64,000 nt of DNA from Caulobacter sp. NIBR1757 (GCF_027912495.1 NZ_CP115463.1:4228501-4292500); one strand, 5' to 3'; positions 43,311 through 52,448 are shown, counted from the stretch's first letter. A program made the numbers and translations. The notes: generated by a model not told the origin, from the sequence alone.

Positions 43311-43835
43311 TTACAGTGGCAGACCCGTGCGCGAGGCGGCATCCAGCAGGAAGTCTTCCAGGTCGCCCTCCTCATAGAGATAGCCATCGACCCCGGCCGC
43401 CGCCGCCGCCTGCATGTCGGCCGGCTTGTCGCCGATCATCAGGGCCCGCTTCGGATCGACGCCGAAGTCCTTCAGCGCCCGCAGCAGCATGCCGGGGTTG
43501 GGCTTGCGGTCGGGATGGTCGGCCTGGCGGTAGCGATCCTCGGCGGCGTCCTCATGGAAGGGGCAGAAGTAGATGGCGTCGATGCGGGCGCCGTCCTCCG
43601 CCAGCTGGCGCTTCATCGCGTCATGGAAGCCGTGCATCTGGTCTTCGCTGTAGTAGCCGCGCCCGATCCCCGACTGGTTGGTGGCGATCAGCACCAGCCC
43701 GCCGGCGGCGTTGACCCGCTTGATCGCGGCCCTGGCGCCGGGAATCCAGACCAGTTTGGCGGGCTCATAGGCATAGCCGTAGTCCTCGTTGAGGACGCCG
43801 TCGCGGTCGAAGATCACGGCGAAGGGGGCGGGCAT
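43311..43835 (-). CDS. gmhB: HAD-family heptose-bisphosphate phosphatase-like (GmhB-like)
   Basis: The 174-residue HAD phosphatase has motif I FDRDGVLNEDYG with both catalytic Asp, motif II in LIATNQSGIGRG, a HAD-IIIA middle (CPFHEDA ... DHPDRKPNPGM) and motif III/IV MIGDKPADMQAA. The pattern fits D-glycero-D-manno-heptose-1,7-bisphosphate 7-phosphatase, used in LPS core heptose synthesis. Two zinc-loop cysteines of canonical GmhB are replaced (HPD in place of CxC), as in a known zinc-free subgroup. The related histidinol-phosphatase activity is possible. The ATG at 43835 is preferred. Confidence 0.78.
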   Translation of the reverse strand: MPAPFAVIFDRDGVLNEDYGYAYEPAKLVWIPGARAAIKRVNAAGGLVLIATNQSGIGRGYYSEDQMHGFHDAMKRQLAEDGARIDAIYFCPFHEDAAEDRYRQADHPDRKPNPGMLLRALKDFGVDPKRALMIGDKPADMQAAAAAGVDGYLYEEGDLEDFLLDAASRTGLPL

Positions 43836-43900
43836 GGCGGCTATGTAGGATGCTTCGGCGATTTGGGCCACGGGACGCGACGATCGAAGCGGCGAGACCA

Positions 43901-44797
43901 TCATGCCGCCTGGCCGCAGACCTCGCGCAGGCAACCGCGCAGCCAGCGGTGGGCCGGATCGGCGTCGAGGCGCGGGTGCCACAGCATGGAGACGGTGAAG
44001 GGCGAGGTCGGGGCCGGGATCGGGAAGCTGACCAGGCCCTCGCGCAAGGCGGCCGTATGGCGTCCGGGCACGGTGGCGACCAGATCGGCGCCGCGCGCCA
44101 GCGCCAGGGCGGTGGCGAAGCCGCTGACCGCGCAGGCGATGTGGCGCGTCAGGCCGCCCGGCAGGAAGGGCCGGTCGACGGCGTCCTCGTCGAAGCCGCT
44201 GCGCGAGACGACGACATGGCGCGCCGCGGCATAGGCCTCCAGATCGACCGGCCGGCCGGCCAGGGGGTGAGCCTGGCGAACGACGCCGACCAGACGGTCG
44301 CGGAACAGGGCCTGGCTGCGCAGTTCCGGCCCCAGGGTCGGCTCCAGGACGCCGGTCTCGAGATCGACCCGCCCCTCGCGCAGCGGCGTGCTGTCCTTGT
44401 CCGGCTTCTGCAGCAGGTTCAGGCGAACGCCCGGCGCCTCGGCCCCGACGCGGGCCAGCAGGCGCGGGCCGAAGTTCTCGACGAAGCCGTCACTGGTCCG
44501 CAGGGTGAAGGTCCGCGCCAGGGTCGACAGGTCGTGGCGTTCGGCCGGGCGCAGGACGGCCCGGGCGTCCTCGACCAGTTGATGCGCCTGGGCCCGCAGG
44601 ATCTCGGCGCGCGGGGTCGGCACGAGGCCCCTGCCGGCCCGCACCAGCAGGGGGTCGCCGGTCGCCTGCCGCAACCGGGTCAGGGCCCGGCTGGTCGCCG
44701 AGGGGCTGAGGCGCAGGCGGCGCGAGGCCCGCGCCACGCTGCCTTCCTCGAGAAGGGCGTCGAGGGCGATCAGCAGGTTGAGGTCAGGCAGCGACAT
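43901..44797 (-). CDS. LysR-family transcriptional regulator
   Basis: The 298-residue protein has an N-terminal winged helix (PDLNLLIALDALLEEGSVAR, ASRRLRLSPSATSRALTRLR) and a periplasmic-binding-like effector domain (about residues 90-295). The closing W-H-P-R-x-x-x-D-P-A-H-x-W-L-R segment is typical of the NodD/LinR-like subgroup. GGGAG precedes the ATG. It is divergent from a cupin-MFS pair 128 bp away, the probable target. Confidence 0.88.
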   Translation of the reverse strand: MSLPDLNLLIALDALLEEGSVARASRRLRLSPSATSRALTRLRQATGDPLLVRAGRGLVPTPRAEILRAQAHQLVEDARAVLRPAERHDLSTLARTFTLRTSDGFVENFGPRLLARVGAEAPGVRLNLLQKPDKDSTPLREGRVDLETGVLEPTLGPELRSQALFRDRLVGVVRQAHPLAGRPVDLEAYAAARHVVVSRSGFDEDAVDRPFLPGGLTRHIACAVSGFATALALARGADLVATVPGRHTAALREGLVSFPIPAPTSPFTVSMLWHPRLDADPAHRWLRGCLREVCGQAA

Positions 44798-44925
44798 GGG
44801 CGGGCTCCCGGAGACGCGGCCATCATATAGGGCGTCAGACGCACGACCACAGTGCAAATGCTGCGCGTTCCGCCTGGTCTTACGGCCACCTACCCTTCGG
44901 GCCTGAGGTTTGAAGGAGACCCGCG

Positions 44926-45444
44926 ATGACCGCCCTTGATCTGTTCACCACCCAGGTTCGAGCCGCCTGGGGACCCCTGACCAGCGACCTTGTCGGCGAA
45001 TGCCGCCGACAGCTGAAGGTCCTGGCCGGCGCCCCGCGCGGGGAGGCCTGGCTGGCCGGACTGCTGGCGCGCCGCCCGGCCGGCGAGGAACTGTGCCGCG
45101 ACGGGGACCACGGCTTCCTGCTGCTGGCCCACGCCGAACAGGCCGGCCTCTACCGGCCGCCGCATGACCATGGCCGCGCCTGGGTGGTCTATGCGGTGCT
45201 GGAGGGCGAAATCGAGATGCGGACCTTCGCCCGCGTCGAGGACGGCGGCGGGGTGCGGCTGGTCCAGCGCGACAGCGCCGTGCTGCGCCCCGGCCGGGCC
45301 CAAGCCTATCTGCCCGGCGACATCCACGACACCCGCTGCCTGAGTGAAACGGCCCTGCTGCTGCGCTTCACCGAACGCGACCTCAAGGCCGAGGCGGTGA
45401 CCCGCTACCCGGCCCCGACGGACGGCTGGACGACGGGCCGATGA
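44926..45444 (+). CDS. Cupin-fold protein (cysteine-dioxygenase-like)
   Basis: The 172-residue protein has the cupin metal motif PPHDHGRAWVVYAVLEGE near residue 78 (His-x-His and Glu) and a later His in YLPGDIHDTRCL near residue 135. This order resembles the cysteine/3-mercaptopropionate dioxygenase branch of cupins. Enzyme identity is not certain. The stop overlaps the MFS gene start (ATGA), so both are co-expressed, probably under the divergent LysR regulator. Confidence 0.7.
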   Translation: MTALDLFTTQVRAAWGPLTSDLVGECRRQLKVLAGAPRGEAWLAGLLARRPAGEELCRDGDHGFLLLAHAEQAGLYRPPHDHGRAWVVYAVLEGEIEMRTFARVEDGGGVRLVQRDSAVLRPGRAQAYLPGDIHDTRCLSETALLLRFTERDLKAEAVTRYPAPTDGWTTGR

Positions 45445-46808
45445 GCGAGGCCCTGCTGTCCGCGCCGGACAAGAGCCTCACCGGCCATCGGCAGGCGGTC
45501 GCCGTCTTCGCGGTCCTGTCGGCCATGGCCCTGGTCGTGCTGGACGCCGGCATCGCCAACCTGGCCCTGCCGGTGCTGGGCGAGACGTTCGGGGTCGCGC
45601 CGGCCCAGGCCATCCTTGTCGTCACCGCCTATCAGGCCGGCTTGGTCATGGCCCTGTTGCCAGCCGGGGCGCTCGGCGAGCGGTACGGCTATCGGCGGGT
45701 CTTCGCCATCGGGCTCGGGGTGTTCGCCACGGCCTCGGCGCTCAGCGCCCTGGCGCCGTCGCTGCCGTGGCTGGTCGCGGCGCGGTTGGTCCAGGGCCTG
45801 GGCGGAGCGGCGATCATGGCGCTCGGCGTCGCCCTGTTGCGGGCCTCGGTCGGAAGCGGCCGGCTCGGGGCGGCGATCGGCTGGAACGCCCTGACCGTGG
45901 CCCTGGCCTCGGCGGCGGCGCCTAGCCTGGGGGCGATCGTGCTGGCGGTCGGAGGCCGACCGGCGCTGTTCGCCGCCGGCCTGCCGCTGGCCGCCGCCGC
46001 CCTGGCCGCGACCCGGGCGCTGCCGACCGGTCCCCGCAAGACGGCGCGGCCGGATCTGGCCGGCATGGCCCTCAACGCCCTGGCCTTCGGTCTGCTCATC
46101 ACCTCGGCGACGGTCGCGCCGAGGGCGCCGGATCACGCCGTCCTGCTGTTCGCGCTGGGCGCCGGCGCCCTGGCGACCCTGGTCCGGCGCGACATGGGCC
46201 GGTCCGACCCGCTGATCCCGCTCGACCTGCTGCGCGGGGCCGCGTTCCGCCTGTCGGTGGTCGCCTCGGTCTGCTGTTTCGCCGGACAGACGGCAGGCCT
46301 GGTGGCCCTGCCGTTCCTGCTGCAGCACGGCCTGAACCAGAGCCCGCTGATGGCCGGGCTCTACATCACCGCCTGGCCGCTCAGCGTGGCGGTCAGCGCG
46401 GTGGTCGCCGGCCGCCTGGCCGACCGCGTCCCGAGCGCGGGGCTGTGCGCCGTCGGCGGCGGCTGCCTGAGCGCCGGCCTGGCCGGCGCGGCGTGCTGGC
46501 CGCTGGATGGGCAGCCGGCGCGGCTGATCCCCTTCATCGTCCTGGCAGGCGTCGGCTTTGGCCTGTTCCAGACGCCCAACAACCGCACCCATTTCCTCGC
46601 CGCCCCGCCGGGACGCGGCGGCGCGGCCGGCGGCATGCAGGGCTCGGCGCGGGTGACGGGGCAGACAATCGGCGCCCTGGCGATGAGCCTGCTGTTCGCC
46701 CTGACCGCCGCGCAGACCGCGCCCGCGATCGGGCTCGGCCTGGCGGCGGGGCTGGCGCTGGTCGCGGGCCTGGTCAGCCTGCTCCGCGGCGCGCGCGCTT
46801 CCCGCTAG
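45441..46808 (+). CDS. MFS transporter, drug:H+ antiporter-2 type
   Basis: The 455-residue membrane protein has about 14 predicted helices and MFS signature segments: LDAGIANLALPVLGETFGV in helix 1, PAGALGERYGYRRVF as motif A and RLVQGLGGAAIMALG. The pattern matches the DHA2 (EmrB/QacA) family of proton-driven drug or metabolite exporters. The substrate is unknown. The cupin gene overlap hints that the exported compound is the substrate or product of that enzyme. Confidence 0.88.
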   Translation: MSEALLSAPDKSLTGHRQAVAVFAVLSAMALVVLDAGIANLALPVLGETFGVAPAQAILVVTAYQAGLVMALLPAGALGERYGYRRVFAIGLGVFATASALSALAPSLPWLVAARLVQGLGGAAIMALGVALLRASVGSGRLGAAIGWNALTVALASAAAPSLGAIVLAVGGRPALFAAGLPLAAAALAATRALPTGPRKTARPDLAGMALNALAFGLLITSATVAPRAPDHAVLLFALGAGALATLVRRDMGRSDPLIPLDLLRGAAFRLSVVASVCCFAGQTAGLVALPFLLQHGLNQSPLMAGLYITAWPLSVAVSAVVAGRLADRVPSAGLCAVGGGCLSAGLAGAACWPLDGQPARLIPFIVLAGVGFGLFQTPNNRTHFLAAPPGRGGAAGGMQGSARVTGQTIGALAMSLLFALTAAQTAPAIGLGLAAGLALVAGLVSLLRGARASR

Positions 46809-47314
46809 GCCGCCTGACGGCCGCCGGCCAGGAAGTCCATCTTGCCGATCGGGGCGCCTTCCTTGCGCAGCAGGCCGTAGGCCGTGACGCAGTGGAAGTA
46901 GAAGTTGGGCAGGGAGAAGTTGAACAGGAAGTCGCGGCCGGTGAAGGTCATCGCGCCGTTCGGGAACTTCAGCTCGATGGTGGCGGTCTCGCGGCCGTTG
47001 ACCTGTTCGGGCTTGATCGTCTGGATGAAGGCGATGGTCCTGGTCAGGCGCTCGCGCAGCTCGTCGATGGTGGTCTCGGTGTCGGGCATCGAGGGCGGTT
47101 CGATATTGGCCAGCCGGGCGGCGCCGCCCTTGGCCGCGTCGCTGACCATCTGGATCTGGCGGGTCAGGTCATGCATGTCGGGGGCGAGGCGGGCGGTCAG
47201 CCAGCTGGCGATGCTGGGACCAGCGTGGGTGGTCGACTTTTCAAGGATGGCGAGCAGGTTGCGCAGGCCGTTGAGATAGACGGGGATCGAGACGTCGTAG
47301 AGCGACAGGGACAT
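46805..47314 (-). CDS. DUF1993 family protein
   Basis: The 169-residue product matches the DUF1993 family. It begins LYDVSIPVYLNGLRNLLAIL, includes LAPDMHDLTRQIQMVSDAAKG, and ends with LPNFYFHCVTAYGLLRKEGAP and GKMDFL. The fold is related to DinB-like four-helix bundles, where His residues bind metal (the His in MHDL and FHCV may serve this role). No function is established. It overlaps the end of the MFS gene by 4 bp, convergent. Confidence 0.83.
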   Translation of the reverse strand: MSLSLYDVSIPVYLNGLRNLLAILEKSTTHAGPSIASWLTARLAPDMHDLTRQIQMVSDAAKGGAARLANIEPPSMPDTETTIDELRERLTRTIAFIQTIKPEQVNGRETATIELKFPNGAMTFTGRDFLFNFSLPNFYFHCVTAYGLLRKEGAPIGKMDFLAGGRQAA

Positions 47315-47377
47315 TGGCGTTCCTCCTCAAGATAGCGTTGTCGTGCAGATGGGGCGCCCCGGCCCCCGCGCCAAGCC

Positions 47378-48532
47378 CTAGCCAAGGAGTTGCCGGGCGA
47401 TGAGGTTGCGCTGGGTCTCGCTGGTGCCGGAATAGATGCTGGCGGCGCGCAGGCAGAGGTGGCGGGCCATGGCCCGGGCGCCTTGATCCAGTTCCGCGCC
47501 GTTGATGCCGATGGCGGCGAGGGCGGCTCCGGCCTGCGGCCCGGCCGCCTCCATGGCCAGCTCACAGACCCGCTGGTGCAGTTCGCTGCCGATCAGCTTG
47601 AGCATGGAGGGGGTGGCCGCCGCCCCGGCCTCGGCCCGGCCGCTGGGCAGGGCGGCCAGTTCCAGCTGGGCGAAGGCGTCGAGCTCGATCCGGAGGCCAG
47701 TCAGGCGGCGGCGCAGGGACGGCTCGATGGTCTCGCCGCCGGCGGTGATGGCGTCGGTGGCTCGCCGCAGGCTGCGGGCGACAAGCGCCGAGGGGGTGTT
47801 GTTGGAGCGGGCCAGGGTCATCAGCCGCTTGGCCACCGTCCAGCCGTCGTTCTCGGGGCCGACGCGATTGGCTTCGGGGACGAAGACGCCGTCGAAGAAG
47901 ACCTCGTTGAACTCCCGCTCGCCGGTCAGGTCGAGGATGGGCCGCACGGTCAGGCCGGGACTGTCCATGTCGAGCAGCAGGAAGGTCAGGCCCTGCTGGC
48001 GGCGCTCGAAGTCGCCGGTGCGGACGATGGCGAACATGCGGTTGGAATGGTGGGCGCCGGTGGTCCAGATCTTCGAGCCGGTGACGCGGTAGCCGCCGGG
48101 GACGGGCACGGCGCGGGTCGAGATGGCGGCGAGGTCGGAGCCGGCGCCGGGTTCGGAGAAGCCCTGGGCCCAGAGGTCGTCGCCGCGCAGGATGGGCTGG
48201 ATAAAGCGCGCCTGCTGGTCGGCCGTGCCCATTTCGATGAGCAGGGGGCCCAGGCTGCGGATACCGCCGGCGAACAGCACCGGGGCGTCGTTCGCCACCA
48301 GCTCGCGGTCGAACAGGAAGCGCTGGCGCGCGGTCCAGCCGGCCCCGCCCCAGGCGACCGGCCAGGCCGGGGCTGCCCAGCCGCGCGCATACAGCCGACT
48401 GTGCCAGAGGCGGCAGGCGGCGATGTCGGAATGGACGCCCAGCGTGTTGCGGCCGGCCTCGCGCAGGTCGGGTGTCAGGGCTTCGTCCAGGAAGGCCCGG
48501 ACCTCGGCGACGAAGGCGGCCTCGTCGCTCAT
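47378..48532 (-). CDS. Acyl-CoA dehydrogenase family protein
   Basis: The 384-residue flavoenzyme has the acyl-CoA dehydrogenase layout. It has an N-terminal helical domain (AEVRAFLDEALTP, GWAAPAWPVAWGGAGW), the FAD/substrate loop QGFSEPGAGSDLAAI near residue 125 and GSKIWTTGAHHSNRMF. The C-terminal helical domain ends SIYSGTSETQRNLIARQLLG. Only a general dehydrogenation of an acyl-CoA can be stated. Its start overlaps the rubredoxin stop (ATGA), placing it as the last gene of a P450-rubredoxin-dehydrogenase operon. Confidence 0.88.
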   Translation of the reverse strand: MSDEAAFVAEVRAFLDEALTPDLREAGRNTLGVHSDIAACRLWHSRLYARGWAAPAWPVAWGGAGWTARQRFLFDRELVANDAPVLFAGGIRSLGPLLIEMGTADQQARFIQPILRGDDLWAQGFSEPGAGSDLAAISTRAVPVPGGYRVTGSKIWTTGAHHSNRMFAIVRTGDFERRQQGLTFLLLDMDSPGLTVRPILDLTGEREFNEVFFDGVFVPEANRVGPENDGWTVAKRLMTLARSNNTPSALVARSLRRATDAITAGGETIEPSLRRRLTGLRIELDAFAQLELAALPSGRAEAGAAATPSMLKLIGSELHQRVCELAMEAAGPQAGAALAAIGINGAELDQGARAMARHLCLRAASIYSGTSETQRNLIARQLLG

Positions 48533-48702
48533 ATCTGCACCATGTCGAAGTCGGATTTCGGCGTGCCGCAGAGGGGGCAGATCCAGTCATCCGGGATGTC
48601 GGCCCAGCGCGTGCCCGGCGCCAGGCCCTCGGACGGATCGCCAAGTTCCTCGTCATAGAGGTAGCCGCAGGTGCGGCATTGCCAGGTCGAGAAACCGTTC
48701 AT
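48529..48702 (-). CDS. Rubredoxin
   Basis: This 57-residue protein has both iron-binding pairs of rubredoxin: CRTCGYLYDEELGDP and WICPLCGTPKSDF. The conserved Trp and GL-PGT-W-DIPDDW segment lies between. It carries single electrons in the cytoplasm, typically to alkane hydroxylases or oxygen-reducing enzymes. It lies 2 bp after the P450 stop and overlaps the dehydrogenase start in ATGA, so the three genes are tightly coupled. A rubredoxin so close to a P450 is unusual, because P450s mostly use 2Fe-2S ferredoxins. Confidence 0.93.
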   Translation of the reverse strand: MNGFSTWQCRTCGYLYDEELGDPSEGLAPGTRWADIPDDWICPLCGTPKSDFDMVQI

Positions 48703-48704
48703 GG

Positions 48705-49982
48705 CTAGTGCAGCTTGAAGCGGATCGGCACGGACTTCGGCCCGCAGACGAAGGCGGCGGCCATGCGTTTGGGCGTCCCGTCCAGCTCGATGCTGGCCAC
48801 CCGCTGCAGCAGCTCTTCCCAGAGGATGCGCATCTCCATCCGCGCCAGGTGTTGGCCCAAGCAGACATGGGCGCCGTAGCCGAAGGCGACGTGGCGGTTG
48901 GGGCTGCGGTCCAGGCGGAACTCGAAGGGGGCGTCGAACACCGCCTCGTCGCGGTTGCCGGACGGATAGGACAGCATCATCCAGTCGCCCTTGGCGATCT
49001 TCTGGCCGGCCAGTTCGGTGTCCTCGGTGGCGGTGCGCATGAAGTGCTTCACCGGGGTGACCCAGCGGATCGATTCTTCGATCAGCCCGCCGACCAGCGA
49101 GGGATCGTTCCGCAGCCGCTGCCAGAGCTCCGGCCGCTCGGCCAGGGCCCAGAGAGCGCCGGCGGTGGTCGAGGAGGTGGTGTCATGGCCGGCGGTGGCG
49201 GCGATGATGTAGTAGCCCATCGCCTCGATGTGACCGAGCGGCTGGCCGTCGATCTTGCCGTTGGCGATCAGGCTGGCCAGGTCGTCGCGCGGATTCTCCC
49301 GGCGGTCCTGCGTCATGGCGTTGAAATAGGTCATGAAGTCCATGACCACCGACTGGATCGTCTCCACCCCCTCGGTCGTATCGGTCACCGCCGAGCCGGT
49401 GCGGTTGAGGTCGGGGTCGGCGCTGCCGAACAGCTCCTGGGTCAGCTTCAGCATGCGGCCCTCGTCGGTCTCCGGCACGCCGATCAGCTCCATGATCACA
49501 TGCAGCGGATAGAGGAAGGCGACGTCGCGGGCGAAGTCGCACTGGCCGCCCATGTCGCACATGCGATCGACGAAGCCGCGGGCGATCTCGCGGATGCGGC
49601 CCTCCAGCTTGCGCAGGCTCTGGGGGACGAAGGCGCCCTGGGTCAGGTGGCGGTAGGCGCGGTGATCGGGGTTGTCCATCTGCACCAGGGCGCGGACCAG
49701 GTGGGGCGAGCCGCCCATCATGGCCCGCACCTGCTTGTCGGACTCGATGGTGGTCAGGACGGTGGAGCGGTCGCCGTTGTGAAAGAGCTCGTTCTGGCGC
49801 TCGACCGCCTGGATGTCGGCATGGCGGGTGACCACCCAGAAGGGATCGAAGCCCTCGGGATGGGCCTGGGCCAGGGGCGCCTTGGCCCGCAGCCAGGTGA
49901 AGGCCTCATCGACGCGATCCCCGTCGGCATAGGCGAAGGGATCGATGATGGTGCGGGCGATGGTGTCGGGAATGAGGGCCAT
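48705..49982 (-). CDS. Cytochrome P450
   Basis: The 425-residue P450 has the I-helix motif AGHDTTSSTT near residue 255, the ExxR pair in EESIRWVTP, and the haem-binding FGYGAHVCLGQHLAR with Cys 374. The segment NPDHRAYRHLTQGAF is typical of class I bacterial P450s. The operon partner rubredoxin may supply electrons, and the acyl-CoA dehydrogenase suggests a fatty-acid or terpenoid acyl substrate. The ATG at 49982 gives MALIPDTIARTI. An FNR/FixK box lies 87 bp upstream in the region shared with the AGE gene. Confidence 0.9.
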   Translation of the reverse strand: MALIPDTIARTIIDPFAYADGDRVDEAFTWLRAKAPLAQAHPEGFDPFWVVTRHADIQAVERQNELFHNGDRSTVLTTIESDKQVRAMMGGSPHLVRALVQMDNPDHRAYRHLTQGAFVPQSLRKLEGRIREIARGFVDRMCDMGGQCDFARDVAFLYPLHVIMELIGVPETDEGRMLKLTQELFGSADPDLNRTGSAVTDTTEGVETIQSVVMDFMTYFNAMTQDRRENPRDDLASLIANGKIDGQPLGHIEAMGYYIIAATAGHDTTSSTTAGALWALAERPELWQRLRNDPSLVGGLIEESIRWVTPVKHFMRTATEDTELAGQKIAKGDWMMLSYPSGNRDEAVFDAPFEFRLDRSPNRHVAFGYGAHVCLGQHLARMEMRILWEELLQRVASIELDGTPKRMAAAFVCGPKSVPIRFKLH

Positions 49983-50068
49983 GGTTCCTGTCCTTGCGGG
50001 GCGCTCTGTACGGTCCGATCCGTCCGACGCCGTTCGAGCAACCATGCGACCGCCGGACGGGCCCCGGA

Positions 50069-50082
50069 TTGATCTGCATCAA
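50069..50082. promoter_or_regulatory. FNR/FixK box between P450 operon and AGE gene
   Basis: TTGAT-CTGC-ATCAA is a perfect FNR/FixK consensus. It lies 87 bp before the P450 start and 46 bp before the AGE start, so it could control either or both divergent genes. Confidence 0.65.
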
Positions 50083-50127
50083 CGCCGGGCCTGTTGAGCC
50101 GCCGGCCGCCGCGCCGTAAGACAGGGC

Positions 50128-51270
50128 GTGCCAGCCCCGCCCGACATCCTGACCCTGCGTGACCGGCTGAAGGCCTGGCTGTTCGAGGACGCCCTGCCGC
50201 TGTGGTGGAATGTGGGGACCGATCATGCGCGGGGCGGGTTCTTCGAGAAGCTGACCCTGGAGGCTGAACCGGTCGATGCGCCCCGGCGCTCGCGGGTGGC
50301 GGCGCGGCAGACCTGGGTCTACGCCCAGGCCGGGCGGATGGGCTGGGACGGGCCCTGGCGCGAGGCGGTAGCCCATGGGCTGGGCAGTCTGAACGGGCCG
50401 CTGACCCGGCCCGACGGGCTGCTCCGGTATTCCATCGATGCAGCCGGGGGGCCGGTCGATGACAGCGCCCAGCCCTATGAACAGGCCTTCGGCCTGCTGG
50501 CGCTGTCGGCCGCGCGGCAGGCGCTGGGGCCGGGGCATGGGCTGGAGTCGCTGGCCCAGCGGATGCGGGGGGCATTGAACCAGGCGATGGGGCGTCCCGA
50601 CGGCGGGGTGCATGACGACGCCACGCGCGGCCCGCCGCTGCGGGCCAATCCGCTGATGCATCTGTTCGAGGCGGCGCTGGCCTGGCGCGAGGCCGGGGAC
50701 GACGGCGGCTGGGCGGACCTTTCCAACCGCATCGCCCGGCTGGCGCGGGAGAGGCTGATCCAGAAGGATACCACGCTGCCGGAGCTGTTCGATCTCGACT
50801 GGGCGCCGTTGCCCGAAGCGGAGGTCGAGCCGGGGCACCAGTTCGAGTGGGGCTTCCTGCTGTTGCGTCATGCGTCGCTCGCCGACAATGACGCTTCCAG
50901 GCAGTGGGCCAGGACGCTGATTGTCATGGCAGAGATTACGGGAATCGATGTGCTGCGCGGTGTGGCGATCGCCGCCCTGGATCAAGCCCGCAAGCCCACC
51001 GACTTGACGGCGCGCCTGTGGCCACAGACAGAGCGCACCCGGGCCGGCGCTTTGCTGGCAGGGCTTGTTCCGCAAATCGGCTGGCCGATCGCCAGGCTCG
51101 GAGCTGAAAGCCTGCTACGCTATCTCGCCACGCCCCGTCCCGGTCTTTGGTTCGAGACCATGGAGGCGGACGGATCGTTCCGTGACGAGCCGTCGCCGGC
51201 CTCGACCCTCTATCACATCGTCGGGGCTATCCAGGCGCTGGATGAAGCTTGTCTGACAGCGTCATCATGA
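50128..51270 (+). CDS. AGE-family sugar epimerase/isomerase
   Basis: The 380-residue protein is an N-acylglucosamine 2-epimerase/mannose isomerase-type enzyme with an (alpha/alpha)6 barrel. It has LPLWWNVGTDHARGGFFEKL near the N-terminus, RVAARQTWVYAQAGRMGW, and the catalytic-region EPGHQFEWGFLLLRH near residue 237. The family converts mannose and glucose/fructose-type or acyl-hexosamine sugars. The exact substrate is unknown. The start is GTG at 50128. It is divergent from the P450 operon. Confidence 0.82.
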   Translation: MPAPPDILTLRDRLKAWLFEDALPLWWNVGTDHARGGFFEKLTLEAEPVDAPRRSRVAARQTWVYAQAGRMGWDGPWREAVAHGLGSLNGPLTRPDGLLRYSIDAAGGPVDDSAQPYEQAFGLLALSAARQALGPGHGLESLAQRMRGALNQAMGRPDGGVHDDATRGPPLRANPLMHLFEAALAWREAGDDGGWADLSNRIARLARERLIQKDTTLPELFDLDWAPLPEAEVEPGHQFEWGFLLLRHASLADNDASRQWARTLIVMAEITGIDVLRGVAIAALDQARKPTDLTARLWPQTERTRAGALLAGLVPQIGWPIARLGAESLLRYLATPRPGLWFETMEADGSFRDEPSPASTLYHIVGAIQALDEACLTASS

Positions 51271-51364
51271 TCGCTCGTTTGCGCCCCGCCCCCGGCCTCC
51301 TTAAGTCCCACCGCGACGCAAACGCCCCCTCGGCGCACGCACGCCCCTCCCGTCCGAGCCGTAC

Positions 51365-52279
51365 ATGACGCTTAGCCCCGCCCGCCTGACCCACCTGCAG
51401 CGCCTGGAGGCCGAGAGCATCCACATCATGCGCGAGGTCGTGTCCGAGACCGAGCGGCCGGTGATGCTGTACTCGATCGGCAAGGACAGCGCCGTGATGC
51501 TGCACCTGGCCGCCAAGGCCTTCTATCCCTCCAAGCCGCCGTTCCCGCTGCTGCACGTCGATACGACCTGGAAGTTCCAGGCCATGTACGAGATGCGTGA
51601 GCGCATGGCCAAGGAGCTGGGCTTCGAGCTGCTGGTCCACAAGAATCCGGAGGCCGAGGCCGCCGGCATCAACCCCTTCGACCACGGCAGCGCCACCCAC
51701 ACCGACCTGTGGAAGACCGAAGGCCTCAAGCAGGCGCTCGACAAGTACGGCTTCGACGCGGCCTTCGGCGGGGCCCGCCGGGACGAGGAGAAGAGCCGGG
51801 CCAAGGAGCGGGTGTTTTCGTTCCGCTCCGCCGGCCACCGCTGGGACCCCAAGAACCAGCGGCCGGAGCTGTGGAAGCTCTACAATGCGCGCAAACAGCC
51901 GGGCGAGAGCATCCGGGTGTTCCCGATCTCCAACTGGACCGAGCTGGATATCTGGCAATACATCCACCTGGAAAACATCCCCATCGTGCCCCTCTACTAT
52001 TCGGCGGTGCGGCCGGTGGTGGAGCGCGACGGCACGCTGATCATGGTCGATGACGACCGCATGCCGCTGCGCGACGGCGAGACGCCGATGATGAAGTCGG
52101 TGCGGTTCAGGACGCTCGGCTGCTACCCGCTGACCGGCGCGGTCGAGAGCACGGCCACCACCCTGCCGCAGATCATCCAGGAAATGCTGCTGACCACGAC
52201 CTCGGAACGCCAGGGCCGGATGATCGACCACGACCAGGCGGCCTCGATGGAGAAGAAGAAGCAGGAGGGGTATTTCTGA
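51365..52279 (+). CDS. cysD: Sulfate adenylyltransferase small subunit CysD
   Basis: The 304-residue protein is the ATP-sulfurylase catalytic subunit. It has the PP-loop [17 protein letters not shown] near residue 40 and the motifs [17 protein letters not shown] and [20 protein letters not shown]. The C-terminus [20 protein letters not shown] is standard. It forms adenosine 5'-phosphosulfate from ATP and sulfate, driven by the GTPase CysN encoded next. About 170 bp with a REP-like inverted repeat separate the two genes. Confidence 0.95.
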   Translation: MTLSPARLTHLQRLEAESIHIMREVVSETERPVMLYSIGKDSAVMLHLAAKAFYPSKPPFPLLHVDTTWKFQAMYEMRERMAKELGFELLVHKNPEAEAAGINPFDHGSATHTDLWKTEGLKQALDKYGFDAAFGGARRDEEKSRAKERVFSFRSAGHRWDPKNQRPELWKLYNARKQPGESIRVFPISNWTELDIWQYIHLENIPIVPLYYSAVRPVVERDGTLIMVDDDRMPLRDGETPMMKSVRFRTLGCYPLTGAVESTATTLPQIIQEMLLTTTSERQGRMIDHDQAASMEKKKQEGYF

Positions 52280-52295
52280 TGAAGCTCCCCCCTTC

Positions 52296-52436
52296 CGCTC
52301 ATCCCGGCGAATGCCGGGACCCAGCCGCCAGAGCGCTGGCGCTTCCGGGTAGCCTCGGCTTGCAACGGTCTGTTCAGTTCCAATCTTCCGACATCGAGAT
52401 CACGCGGCTGGGTCCCGGCATTCGCCGGGATGAGCG
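52296..52436. repeat. REP-like perfect inverted repeat between cysD and cysNC
   Basis: Two 33-bp arms (52296-52328 and 52404-52436) are perfect reverse complements. The unit reads CGCTCATCCCGGCG, then AATGCCGGGACCCAGCCGC, and is itself partly palindromic (CCCGGC...GCCGGG). The 75-bp spacer shows no coding features. It is related to the pair at 41707-41825. Confidence 0.85.
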
Positions 52437-52448
52437 GGGGGTGGTGTA

